Assembly (NCBI GenBank): GCA_907164885.2
Contig: OU015498.1
Location: forward strand, 94,065,233-94,129,232
Length of the DNA stretch: 64,000 bases
DNA from: Dolomedes plantarius
Taxonomy: Eukaryota > Arthropoda > Arachnida > Araneae > Dolomedidae
Direction: 5' to 3'
Positions 45,250-56,536 of the stretch are shown here, piece by piece (position 1 is the stretch's first letter; every line of letters begins with the position of its first letter). Made by a program: the position numbers and the translations under genes. The notes under the pieces are model-generated. The model saw nothing but the letters and a program-made list of their open reading frames with translations, ran no database searches and was not told the DNA's origin.

Positions 45250-45282
45250 GCACATCCTAAAAGAGCAAATTTTAGGATGTGC
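45250..45282. repeat. Perfect 13-bp stem hairpin
   Basis: GCACATCCTAAAA (45250-45262) is exactly complementary to TTTTAGGATGTGC (45270-45282) across a 7-base loop. A Pol II/III transcript here would fold. No flanking gene suggests its role. Confidence 0.9.
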
Positions 45283-45446
45283 GGCAGAAGAAACGCGTAT
45301 ACTATGGCCCCTGACTTTGGATACTCTTCCACATAATCTTATCTACAGAAGTCAGATGCTCACAATTTATTGACACTGGGAAAATTTATCGGTAAGAAAA
45401 AATCAGTATTATCTGCACTGGCAAAACTAAGTTGTATTAGTCCGCT

Positions 45447-45504
45447 TTTCTCCATAGGTTAACATGGAGGAGATCGAATCCAATAGGGTTAGTACACAGT
45501 AACC
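45447..45504. mobile_element. piggyBac-type MITE, terminal fragment (copy 3)
   Basis: One end of the 10583/55233 family: 'tctccataggttaaca', 'gaatccaatagggttag', then TTAA at 45505-45508. The rest of the element is missing. Confidence 0.8.
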
Positions 45505-45829
45505 TTAAGGAAAACAGTTAAGACAGCAAAGTGCTATCCAGACAATCAAAATTAAAAGGCTTGAATGCGTGAAAACTAATTTTATATAATTAAAAAAATA
45601 AATATTTGTAGCCTGTGAAATATTTTACATTTCTAAACGCATATAATCATTATGAGAGATATTAAAAATGGAAAATTGAAAAAATGCGTTATGATTTACT
45701 ACACAACCATAGATTTCACCGATCAAATCCTTTTCATGGAATATATAGATATAGAGTTAAACAAACATTTTGTCGAGTATATAGTTAAAAATACGATATA
45801 AAATTCTTATCCTCTTCAACCATGTAAAG

Positions 45830-46034
45830 CAGTGATTCTCAACCTTTTCTTCGTCAAGTTACATTTTTAATAATTTAAAATTTTGGTGGCACACTAACAA
45901 TAAAATGACTACTTTAAAAGAATTTTACTTGGATAATTGATTGATGTACCTATAATAGCTTGTAAAAATAGCATACAAAATAATTCGCAGTGTCGGCACA
46001 CCAAAGTGCCACGCACAATGGTTGAGAATCACTG
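45830..46034. mobile_element. hAT-type MITE, 205 bp
   Basis: Perfect 15-bp inverted ends, CAGTGATTCTCAACC and GGTTGAGAATCACTG. The 8-bp flanks ATGTAAAG and ATGTAATA match at 6 of 8 positions. It contains 'ggtggcacac' and 'cacaccaaagtgccac'. Confidence 0.85.
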
Positions 46035-46042
46035 ATGTAATA

Positions 46043-46588
46043 GCATTAAATTCTAATCGTGTTACAATCAACAAATATTTTTCGTGCTATCCTCTCACTT
46101 TTCGTCTAAAAACTTACTGACTATTTACTCTTCGTCTAGCATTGTGAACGCATGGGATTTAAGTTAAATATAAACTTATTTTGATCTTTCATTCCTAAAA
46201 CGAAAGTATAAATAAATTGTTATTTAATTTAATCGTGTTATGTAAACAGGATAAACCCAAAAATTACTTCATGAGATTTTTTACTCTGCATCAAGCAGAA
46301 AATAAATTTTTAAACAAATATTTCAAACCAATATCTCTTTTCCCCCATCTATGTTTAATAAATTAAATTTATAAGGTTCCATATATATAATTACTATTTT
46401 ATCTTTTATGATAATATGTTTATATATAACAGAGGGAATTATGAAAGCTTCCCTTGTTTAAAAATATTTATTTTTTGCTGTGTCAGCAACGTGAATGCGA
46501 AATGTTATAGCTTGAATTGATTTAAGACACACACACACGCAGTGAAACTTCCACATGGCGGCCAGTAAAGGTTCCGAAAAAAGTGGCC

Positions 46589-46620
<32 letters not shown>

Positions 46621-47672
46621 TTTCTTTTTTTCCATAACTCATCATGTATAATAAGATAATTATTCATACGTGTAGTCATTATGTTAATTTATAACTGAGG
46701 AAACACCGACAATTTACGATCTGTATAATTTTAAATCACTTATATTCTTTTATGAGTGCATATAGTCTGTGTCGACCCACCCAAATATAGAAATTTTCGA
46801 AGATAAGCTCTTTCTAAAATATTTTTGGAATGCTTCATTCATTTGTGCCTGCTTTGATGACCCATCTTCTGGCGTTTATTCAACTGCGATACAGAAATTT
46901 CTAGATCAAATTTATTTTTGAGTTAGATTTATTAATGCATTTGGCTTTTATTCAAAATAACATATTTGATAGAACTGGCAAAGAGCTCAAAAATTATTCC
47001 GCAGTATTTGCCTATTGGTATATCCTAGTGTATGGAGGATATTTCATTGAATCATTAAAACATGTAAAAGTATGCTATGCCAAACCTTTTTAAGAATATT
47101 CTGGAACCTAGCGATTATACCCAATCAAATATGGAATATATATGCTATTAAATACTGTTATCTTGCCACACGATACAGTTCAAAAAAGGAAGATTACTAG
47201 AGTCACGGTATCAAAGAGTAGAATTAAGCAGGTGGTAATAAAGATTTTTTATACAAAAAAGTAATAATTATGGATATTTAAAACTTTTGTCTGAAATATA
47301 TATATTACATATATAGTGAATAACTGAAGCTTATGTAAAATAATTGCAAAATAATTGCATCTTATTTCTATTTGTGTTTATTTACGTTGGTTTTCCTGTA
47401 TATTGAAGCTTGTGTGTTTTAAAAAATACAAAAGCGTTACCTGCAAAATGTTACGCGAACAGCAAGGATTAACAACAAGGGACTACAAACATTTTTACTT
47501 TATTTTTACGTGACTTTGATCCAAATATGGGATAAAACAAAGAAACATTTTATTATTTATAGAGAATTTATGTAGCTCACCCAAGTGGTACAACGTTTTT
47601 GAAAAACGTAAAATGATTTTCTGTCCAGCTAATTGTACAAATGTTTTCCGACTATAAGATATGGGTATTATA
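46043..47672. other. No gene seen; short TA and CA microsatellites
   Basis: A CA run lies near 46530 and a TA run at about 46589-46622. No coding sequence can be supported. Confidence 0.5.
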
Positions 47673-48867
47673 CACTGTCTAACAATAAATATTTTGATAC
47701 CCATGCAAAGGACTATATCTGCGGTCCTGATGTATGTCACGCCCTCCGCCGTTAAATATCGTGTAGGAAACAACATTGGCATTAGTCGCATGCAAGATGC
47801 CACTAAGTGTAGAGTTACCTGATTTCCAGAAAGGTGTAATCGTCGGGTATCCCAGAAATGACCGATCCTAAAGGGAGCTGAATTACCCAAAATCGACAGT
47901 GGCCTATGTCAGTCAGAAGTGGAAGGTGAGCAGGAATTGTCGGAATGTGTCCCGACTCGGCAGACCGACGAAACTGAGCGATAGAGACCGACGGGAGCTG
48001 TCCAGATAAATTAGGAAGAACCGCACCCAGACGATGGCCCACATACTCCAGGAGTTTCAACAGGCATCCGGGAGTGTTGTTTCAATGAAAAATATCCACA
48101 AGGAAGCACATCTGCTTGGTTTTCATGGTCGTGCTGTCCTTTGATCACAAAATCCAACCGCGCTGCTCCGTTAATGGGGTGCATAGCACGTCGCAAGTGG
48201 ACCGTAGATCAATGGAAACGAGTTCTCTGGAGCGACGAATCAAGGTTCACCCTCTACCGTTCGGATGACAAGGTCTGGATCTGGCGTCTGCCTGATGAAC
48301 GCCTGCTACCAGATGGCATTGTGCCCACAGTAAAGTTCGGCGGAGGTGGAATTATGGTCTGGGGGTGTTTCTCCTGGTATGGACAGGGACCCTTGGTCCC
48401 AATTCATTCTAAGCTCTACGCTGACGCCGACTGCACTATTTTGGATGACACTGAGCTTCCTACATTGTGGCAGTTTTACTGGTTGGACCCATGTTACTTC
48501 CAGGACGAAAACGCTAGCTGTCATGTTACGAGGTCCACCATGGATTGGTATGGTGACAATGGGGTTAACCGAATGGATTGACCTGCCCAGAGCCCAGACC
48601 TGAACCCTATCGAAAACCTCTGGGACGAGATGGATCGCCGAATTAATGGGTGCAACAACCGTCCAAAATTTGTGAAGGAACGTATATGTCTTCTCCAAGC
48701 CGAGTGGAATAAAATACCACTAGCCGTCATACAAGGACTTGTGGAAAGCATACCCCGGAGGGTTGAGGCTGAAACTGCCCTTCGTGGAGGCTCTACCAAC
48801 TATTGAATATGAATAACTTTTTATTCTTTTCTATCACAGGTGTCCAAATACTTATTGGTAGATAGTG
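47673..48867 (+). mobile_element. Tc1-type DNA transposon, inactive, 1195 bp
   Basis: The inverted ends are CACTGTCTAACAATAAATAT and (reverse complement) CACTATCTACCAATAAGTAT, with TA at 47671-47672 and 48868-48869. A transposase relic fills most of it. Its lineage differs from the elements at 5.6, 56.5 and 61.5 kb. Confidence 0.9.
47797..48806 (+). pseudogene. Tc1-type transposase, broken
   Basis: Likely start ATG 47797 (MPLSVELPDFQKGVIVG, start of the paired-like helix-turn-helix). A GRPTKLSDRDRREL linker follows. The catalytic part starts in the 48141 frame: VLWSDESRFTLY (first Asp), GGIMVWGCFS, and FQDENASCHV (second Asp). A TGA at 48579-48581 stands where the family has a conserved Trp before PAQSPDLNPIENLW (third acidic residue, about 48590-48635). 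The C terminus ends in RGGSTNY. There are earlier stops too, near 47850 and 48140. It is dead, but the triad codons survive. Confidence 0.85.
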
Positions 48868-49024
48868 TAAAGTGATCCGAAGGGTTTTATCGAAAACAAC
48901 TTAAACGAAAGCCTGGTTAACTCTATCTAATGGATTCAGGCAATAAAATTGATAAAACATGTCTAAAGATTGATGTCCTCCACAGGCTATGCAATTTTTA
49001 TTGACTGCTTGAAGTTAGATGAAG

Positions 49025-49370
49025 CAGCCTACAATAATTTACTGCTCGCGTATATCGGTTCCATCATTGTTATCGTAAAATGACGCAGATGTCATCTCTT
49101 TCGATCCTTTACCGCCATGGAAGGACCGATCCTTTGATATAAATGTGCTGTTAGGGAGGTAATTAAAAAATAGCCCATTTTCATCTGCATTGTAAATGTC
49201 TCGAGGCTGGCACTCCTCTAGCAGGTTTGGAAGCTCGTTAATCCACGATGATGTTCGTACTGGATCCACAGATGCACTCTCTCCCGTGAGTTTCTTATAC
49301 ACAAGACCGCGAAGATTTTTGAAACGTGTTATCCATCCGTTTGATGTGAAGTAAAAAGTTCATATTCAAG
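49025..49370 (-). pseudogene. Tigger/jerky-type transposase fragment
   Basis: The minus strand encodes NGWITRFKNLRGLVYKKLTGES (end of the CENP-B-like helix-turn-helix), a linker, then IYNADENGLFFNYLPN with the first catalytic Asp (NADE), and HGGKGSKE. These match pogo/Tigger family DDE transposases in order. The rest of the catalytic domain is missing and no inverted ends were found. Confidence 0.75.
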
Positions 49371-49636
49371 TGAAACACGTGCTGCTCATTGTTCAATCCA
49401 GACATTCATATACAATTCTAGTTCAATCCAGACTTTCATATTTTAGGTTCAGTTACTTAAAAATTCGATCGATCTAGTGAAATAGTAATAAAGCTGCGAT
49501 ATTCTAAGCGAATATTGCTGTAACACGATGGATAGGGGAACGATCGATGTGGTCTGGTTTTTCCTTATTTTATATGGAATTTAATCGGGGCTGGGTGAAA
49601 TGAACGACGCATACGGGAAAAGGATTATTCGAGGAA

Positions 49637-49641
49637 CGATC

Positions 49642-49695
<54 letters not shown>

Positions 49696-49700
49696 GATCG
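49637..49700. repeat. TA microsatellite inside a palindrome
   Basis: CGATCGGTA followed by about 46 bases of TA and then TACCGATCG make the whole block self-complementary. Such a block can extrude as a cruciform. Confidence 0.95.
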
Positions 49701-49702
49701 AT

Positions 49703-49851
49703 AAAGACTAACCCGTTTATGGGTATAGGAAGCAAATTTATAATCTGTGCGATGAAAAGTGCAAAATATGTATTAATTGAAAAAGTAATAAACATGACAA
49801 AGTAAATATAAAAATTAGAAAAGGAGCATTCATTATAGAGCTAACTAACAT

Positions 49852-49887
<36 letters not shown>

Positions 49888-49984
49888 TTATTTAATTTTA
49901 TTTTTTTCAATTAATACATATTTTGCACTTTTCATCGCACAGATTATAAACTTCCTTCCTATACCCATAAACGTGTTAGTCTTT
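49703..49984. repeat. Foldback element with arms of about 82 bp
   Basis: 49703-49784 is the near-perfect reverse complement of about 49901-49984. Both arms contain 'gcgatgaaaagtgcaaaata' and 'cgtttatgggtatagga' (given in arm 1 orientation). Only a few mismatches separate them, across a spacer of about 115 bp that contains CA and TA runs. There is no coding sequence. It is a foldback or snap-back element of unknown class. Confidence 0.9.
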
Positions 49985-50721
49985 TACATATTACAATAGT
50001 GTGGTCCCTTTCGACTGATAATTCAATTTACTTAGCTTATCTGTGTTAAGCGTTTTCTTCTTTACTCTTTAGTGTTGTCGCAAGAATACAGCAGAAGCAT
50101 CTGTCGTGGAGACACGACACGTGTTCAGAAAAAGGGGCGATAGAGAATATAATTCAAGGAGGCAGACAGAGAAGTGCCTTGACCAGCGGGATAATATGCT
50201 GCGTAGGCGAAACGAAAGGGGAAATATGACAAGTTGAGAGGGGGCAATTGAAATGGAAAACAAGAAAACGGTCAACAGCTGCGTTTAACGAACGGATTGG
50301 AGTTAAGATGGATAATGTTGAGGTCAGAGGGAAGAGAATTTTGACAGTAAAAGGGGCCCAGCTGGTTATAATGAGCTAAGGGAAGTCTGAAAATGGAGTC
50401 ATAGTTAGGAGAAGAAAAGGGGTGAGGCAGTTTACGATGTTGGACTGCGTTAAAAACACAACAGGAGGCCGGAGAAGAGCGTGAGAAGTTGGGAGTGTAA
50501 GAAACCCCAGACAGGTGCAAGGGCGGACGCCCCCTTCAATGTTGATTGGAGTAAATTTTAATATAAAATAGATGGTCGGCCAAGGAAGTGGCCCCGAATC
50601 GACCTATAGGGCAGAAGATGGCCACCAATGAAGGCCTGAATAGATAATGATAGAAGTTGAGCTCGGTAGGAAAGTTTTTAGAAAAGGGCAGAATAGTTTG
50701 AGAATTCACAAGGCACACATA
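49985..50721. other. No gene seen
   Basis: Purine-rich sequence. Minus-strand frames (50069-50778) are rich in Ser, Leu and Pro and show no domain. Confidence 0.4.
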
Positions 50722-50905
50722 AGTCCCCGGTACCCGAGTAGCTGACCGATGACAGTTAAGCTGGAGAGGTAGACGCAAGTCCCCGGTACCCGAGTAGCTG
50801 ACCGATGACAGTTAAGCTGGAGAAGTAGACGCAAGTCCCCGGTACCCGAATAAATGACCGCTGACAGTTAGGCTGGAGAATTAGATGCAAAGCCCCTGTA
50901 CCGGA
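50722..50905. repeat. 56-bp tandem repeat, 3.3 copies
   Basis: Units start at 50722, 50778, 50834 and 50890 (partial) with AGTCCCCGGTACCCGAGTAG, then 'ctgaccgatgacagtta'. Divergence grows toward the third and fourth units. Confidence 0.95.
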
Positions 50906-52202
50906 GAGGCCGACTGACTAACCTGCCGTTCATCAAGAGAGGAGCTGACCTACCGATTGACCAACGCTCCCCCGAAGCGATTGTGTATCTACGGAGACGT
51001 ACGCCCTGAGTCCGCCGTCAGCAGATAGTTACAGCCGTTCCCCTGGACCAGAAAGTCCGATGACCCCCCAGCCAGGCTTGTGATGACGGAGTGTCTTCAG
51101 ATAAGGTAGGAGAGTATCTTGGCTTATCCTAACAATGCCCAATACGTACTAGAGATCACAGATAATTAGATGGGGTCTGATTAATGTGAAATGTTACTAT
51201 ATATACATAGATATCTATCGAAGAATATTGATTGTTTATGTCCGTATGAATTGGATTAGTATGTTGTAATGATTTAGCAATGTGTTTATGTGTATCGATT
51301 AAGAGCATAGGATAATCAGAGAATGTTAGGGAATAGATAAAGAATGTGAGTCCTTGGTATTGATGAGAATGAAGAGTGTATTAATGAGAATAATTAATGT
51401 ATTGATATGATATAGGAAGAAGGATAATTTGAAATGCATATATATTGTGTTAATGAGATAGAGAATTCGGAAGTCTGCAATGAATAGTATTGCTTGTATA
51501 TGTATTATAATTGCGTTTAATAAATTGATTTGTATCTATACAAATGAGCATCACTCTGTAATTAATCATGCTAACCACTATTAATTAATATAATTACGGT
51601 GACAGCCTCCTTCAACCATCTATGATAAGTCTTAAAAAATTCTACTACAGTGAGCTCAGCCAAATTTTGAATCGACCTCTGTAAAGCTAAACGTTATTTA
51701 AATCTCACTAGACATAGATTTTGTATTTTTATTTGAGCAGTGGGCATTGCGAACCCTTATTTCCATAGAAACTGAGGCACTAAAATTTCTGATTTAACGT
51801 ACATATACACAATTTTTTATTTCATTTTAGGTGTAAACTCCTAACAGTTAGAAATATGTGAGAGTTCCTTTTTTTATTTTGCCCCTGATCGACGTATAAG
51901 AAAAATAATAAAAAGAACACAGTCGAGAAAAATACGGAAATATTCGGTAAATAGTAAAAACATAGAACTACTATTTCAGAACTACTATTTCACATCGATC
52001 ACTTAAAAAGAATATTTCGTCCTTGAAGGTTGCAAGAAACATTTTCTCACTCACTTTTCATCTGGAGGATGAGTAAAAAAACTTGGGTGCATCAGATAAT
52101 ACCATAGAGACTCTGTGGAAAAATAATCTGAGGAAATTGTTTTATGGTCGTAAAGTCTGAAAAATAATGAAAAATACGTAGGTGTAGCACTCGCGTAATG
52201 TA

Positions 52203-52207
<5 letters not shown>
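50906..52207. other. No gene seen
   Basis: From about 51150 it is AT-rich with a strong G/T versus A bias. No domain or clear repeat. Confidence 0.4.
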
Positions 52208-52235
<28 letters not shown>

Positions 52236-52238
<3 letters not shown>

Positions 52239-53202
52239 TGATTTCCGCTTATAAGAATCACGTTTGTTATTACTGTTTTTGATTCTTATAAGCGGTTGAT
52301 TCTTATAGCCGAAATTTAGGTTTTTGGACAGGCACACACACACCTATATATACATATATGTGATAATTTACCATAAAATACTCTTTAATTTACGTTATTT
52401 TTTATTAAAATTATTTCTTATAATTTTAAAAATACATCTTAAGTTCTAGACTTATAAGTAGATACACATAATTATAGTAAGAGAAGAAAAGAATCCAATA
52501 TTTGTTACAATATACCTGCTTAACAGTTTTAACATTTCAACTACAGGAAGGGAGCAAGTAAAAGTTTTCTATGGTAGTTTGACGTAATGAAGTTTTCAGG
52601 AGGCAGTTTATACCTCTTTCAATAGTCTCAGACGAAGATTCACCTTTTAGCTTACGTTTCATGATTTGATAACATGCTGAATCTACTAATGTTACGTTTG
52701 CCTAAGTCATAGTGGACACTTCTCCGAAGATTTATGTGTTTCAGGGTCCAGGAAGCCGCAACCAGGATGTGGGAGGTAAGAAAAAAAAAGTCCCTGTCTT
52801 TGTTTGCCAGTGGAGAAAAATGAAATCGGACCCGGACAGGTAAAGATGCCCACGGGTCAAGCTAATAGGACAGTGATGTGCTAAATCGTTTAAGGAGAAA
52901 CTATTATGTTATGTCTGACAAATAAAGGAACGCATTTTACAACTGTATTCCATCCCATCTTATCACTCTTTCTTTAAAAAACATAAATAAAAAGAACTTC
53001 GCAAATTTGAGGGTTTAAGTTGCTTTTTTGGAAAAATGAAAGGAAAGTGAAGAGTGTAAGCTGATTCTTAAAACCGGTGGAGTGATTCTTTAAAGCGAAA
53101 ATTTTAACATGGAAATAATACATTTGTTTTTGTTTTTGCGATATTGATTCTTATAAACGGTTGATTCTTATAACCACTGATCACTATAAGCGGTGGTCAC
53201 TG
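52236..53202 (-). mobile_element. Tigger/pogo-type element, internally deleted, 967 bp
   Basis: The ends CAGTGATTTCCGCTTATAAG and (reverse complement) CAGTGACCACCGCTTATAGT are inverted with TA on both sides (52234-52235, 53203-53204). The left TA belongs to a TA run from 52207. Subterminal 'gattcttataagcggttg' occurs on both sides. A transposase C terminus remains inside. Confidence 0.85.
52550..52710 (-). pseudogene. Tigger/pogo transposase C-terminal remnant
   Basis: On the minus strand the frame reads QIMKRKLKGESSSETIERG and then LRQTTIENFY. This is the usual end of pogo/Tigger proteins (a K/RQTTI.nFF motif). The DNA-binding and catalytic domains are deleted. Confidence 0.6.
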
Positions 53203-53471
53203 TATATATATATATAATGAAAAAATGCCTGCTACTAGTTGTAACCTAACGCATATTCAAAATTATATCTTCTAACAAAATACGATCCCTCTCCCAAAAG
53301 GAGACCTTGTAATAACTTAATTAATATTTATACTACCCCTTAATGCACATGCCGCTGAATTTTTCCCAGGCACTAGATATACTCCAACCCTGCAATCGAT
53401 ACCTCAAATTCAATAAAATTACCATATATGGTCCGAACCTGTAGGTTTTATTAAGTTGGTGTATAATAAAC

Positions 53472-54290
53472 TAGCTGAATACCTGCGCTTCGCTACGGAG
53501 TACATTCAAAGTAAATAAGGTCAATGTATGCAATTAATGACAACAATATAAATATATAAAATAATCGTAGCAGATATTTTTATATACAAAATAATGTAGA
53601 AGAAAATATTCAAATTAAATACAACGGTCAATGAAAGCAATTAATTTGTATTTTTAATATCCATAAAACATACTAATTTGAATTAAATTCTTAAAAAACT
53701 TCCATCTGACTGAGTCTAGTGATTAAATTTTATCTTTTATTTCAATATTTTTTTGTCAGTTTATTTCGTTGTTATGCACGTGACGCAAAATTAATTTAAA
53801 GCATCCCAAAAAGGAGAGAAACCCCGTGTCGGCATTTAACAAATTAAATTCTAAAAATTTATCTTTAAAAATTAACAAAAATCACAAAATGGAGGTAAAG
53901 ATTCGAAAAAGATTTCATTTTAAAGGAATTTTTATGATCTTTCTCGTGATATAAATATTATAACCCTCAGATTATTTATTTAAATGCAAACTACAAAGAA
54001 TATTACAAAAACAGCTTACAAATTTAGTTTAAAAAATATATGAAGAATTTTCCAAGAACCTTTCTTAATGCACCCCTACACTATAAGAAGAATCGCCATG
54101 CAAAATTTCAGCCCTTTATGTCCAGCGGTTTGGTCTGTGCGTTATATCGGCTTCGGCACTTCTGCAAATCTGTCTTCGTAATGCATAAAAGGGATAAACT
54201 GATTTGAATAAAGTACATTCCTTGTTTGTGAAATTTCCTTTTTTCAAATCAGTCAGTCACGAAACTGTTTTTTATATATAGAATAGGCTG
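53472..54290 (+). repeat. 'CTAGC..CTTCGC' dispersed repeat, copy 2
   Basis: The head ACTAGCTGAATACCTGCGCTTC and the tail 'tttttatatatagaatag' match the layout at 38283-39600. The interior is AT-rich, with no open frame. Confidence 0.55.
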
Positions 54291-54625
54291 TTTTCAAATT
54301 CTTACTCACTAACAGAATGCTGAACGCGCGCGGGGCACAGTCTGGAGCGCGTCTTCATAAATTGAAAATCACATGAGAAATACAGGGATTATAGGCCATG
54401 CGATAAATTCTTACCAATTAAACCCTGGTGATGAAATAAGGAAATACGCCTGCACGGAGGACTCTCCCACCCCCCTTTTGTAACTTGGACGTTGCTATCA
54501 AAAGTACGCTCATTTAACGAATCTTTCGCTTTCCGCGCTTCGGCACTTCTGCAAATCTGTCTTCGTAATGCATAAAAGGGATAAACTGAATTGAATAAAG
54601 TACATTCCTTGCTTGTGAATGATTA
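54152..54625. repeat. Direct repeat of about 75 bp, 390 bp apart
   Basis: 'ggcacttctgcaaatctgtc', 'ttcgtaatgcataaaaggga' and 'taaagtacattcctt' occur in the same order at about 54152-54228 and again at about 54541-54617. The second copy follows a shared 'cttcggc'. No gene lies between. Confidence 0.9.
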
Positions 54626-54740
54626 CTCGACCCGTCTCCTTCCTTCATTCACATGTGAAAGTTATCACATGCACACACACTATATATATATATATACAAT
54701 ACTTTATATATACAATACTTTATATTTGTATTTATAGACT

Positions 54741-55084
54741 TGTTGTTGTTCTTGCTTATGCCCCTTGATCAGATCAATTCCTGAAGGCTATGGGCGATGA
54801 AAGTGCGGCTACTGTTTCGAATTAGCGCCACAAGGGTCGGAGTCTGACTTGGCTAAATGACCGTTGCCGTAATTTTGAACCTAGTAAAGTGACGAGACCG
54901 GAACACTTGACCCCGCACCTCCACAGGAAAAATTTGAGAACTTGGAGGACATTGTAGCCACGCCCTATTTTACGTGCTCCGGCAACCATTAGTGAACACG
55001 GCGGTGGATTTGCAGAGACGAGCATCGAACCAGGGACATTCAGATCACTGGCCCGCTGCGCTTGCCAACTGGGCTACCGCGCCC
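54741..55084 (-). repeat. SINE family C: different tRNA-like head on a family A body
   Basis: The minus-strand head begins GGGCGCGGTAGCCCAGTTGG with an A box (about 55065-55076) and a B box, GGTTCGATGC (55022-55031). The 3' half, with 'gactccgacccttgtggcgc' and an AAC tail (54741-54750), resembles family A. The tail region says 'aaggggcataagcaagaac'. Confidence 0.8.
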
Positions 55085-55232
55085 TTAATTAAAGACTTTA
55101 ACAGGCTATTAACTGTAACTCTTCAGTTGTGAGACAAATTAAAGATAAAAACCTATACGCCCATAAATTTCGTATTAATTGTTCCGGTTTTAATGTTATG
55201 GCAAATATAAAGAAGTGATGACTCTTCTTTAA

Positions 55233-55655
55233 GGCTGCTGTGCACTAACCCTATTGGATTCGCTCACTCAATGTCATCCTATGGAGAAAATGTGTCCACT
55301 ATTTGCAGCTACATAAATGCTGATAATCCAGTAAAAATGGTATTTTCAGATAGACTGAACTTTTCTGCACATTGCAACAGGATTCCTTTTATAAATTTCG
55401 TCAACCAAAGGAATTTATGAGCGTTTAAAACGTACTATACCACATTTTTTTATCCGAATAATTTAAATAAAAAAAATTATTTGCATTTAAAAAAACGTAA
55501 AATGTCCCGAGGTGTAAATTTTTTTTCTCTATTACAGAGTACAATTTAAAAAAGAAAACAAAATCTTTCAACACAAGTCTGCAATCCTTGGACATATTTT
55601 TTACATGGATTAACATTGAGGTGAGCGAATCCAATAAGATTAGTACACAGCAGCC
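55233..55655. mobile_element. piggyBac-type MITE, copy 2, 423 bp
   Basis: It is flanked by TTAA at 55229-55232 and 55656-55659. The ends GGCTGCTGTGCACTAACCCT and (reverse complement) GGCTGCTGTGTACTAATCTT are inverted. The interior matches 10583-10997. A small minus-strand frame across it also occurs in copy 1, but it is only shared low-complexity sequence. Confidence 0.9.
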
Positions 55656-55737
55656 TTAATCCGTAATAAAACACAACAACCTTAAGGATAAGATTAATTT
55701 GTAAATGAAGGAATCGTTAAAGATACTAAAATGCAAT

Positions 55738-55905
55738 ATACAGGTAGCCCTCCTACAGCACGGCATCTTACAACACGGTAAGATAAATTGCGGGAATCCT
55801 CATATAACATTGCAACCTGTAACACGGTTTCGCTATAACACGATAAAAAAATTGGGAAAACCTTTGCACAACATTGTACTTCTATAGCACTAGATAACAT
55901 GATTT
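55738..55905. repeat. Tigger-type terminal sequence, fragment
   Basis: 'tacaggtagccctcctacag' followed by repeated 'taacacgg' and 'ctataacacgat' resembles Tigger-family ends. No second end was found. Confidence 0.35.
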
Positions 55906-56536
55906 TTGTTTAACACATTTGAAAACTAAATTACATTAAAATAATAAGGAATAATATAATGAACTATAGTGGCGGGAAGGAATAATGAACTATAGTGGCT
56001 TTACATGAAAAGGGATAAACAAATTATAATTTATTCATTTATAACTCTATAAAATTACGTGAAGGCCTAAGATTAGCTGAAAATCTTGAATCATTTTTCC
56101 TGAATGCAGACCCTTCCGCTGAAAGAAGCCGAAAATTCTAAAAGGAGCTGCAAAATTGTCTATCTCCATACCGTGAATCTACAAAGACCTTGTAAAAACC
56201 AGCAAATAAATTTGTAGTTCATTTCAAAACAAGTGAAAGTCACTTTTTGTTTCCATTAGATAAGAAATACGTATATTCCAACATTCTGCAATGTTATTTA
56301 CATTGCATATCGCACAACGATAGAAAAAACAGCATAACAAAGAATAATGGTGAATTTAGTAAAACGAACCTTTTTCAGTGTGCGAGAGAAATATTTCCTC
56401 ATTACCCACGGGAAAAGCGAAAGATCATATCTTTACGAAAGAGGTATAGCGAAATAACTTTCTTGAATAATGAACGGTGAATAAAACGATAATTGATGCG
56501 ACAACCGTTTCTTTCTTTATGGGATGCACTTTGTGT
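55906..56536. other. No gene seen
   Basis: Near 55960-55995 a short segment, 'ggaataatgaactatagtgg', is partly repeated. A 77-codon frame (56247-56480) has no domain. Confidence 0.4.

Noticed and set aside
48306..48799. Minus-strand frames of 92-130 codons
   Set aside because: They are shadows of the plus-strand Tc1 transposase at 47797-48806.
50069..50778. Possible minus-strand gene of three exons
   Set aside because: The frames are low complexity, show no domain and no convincing splice pattern, and overlap a tandem repeat edge.
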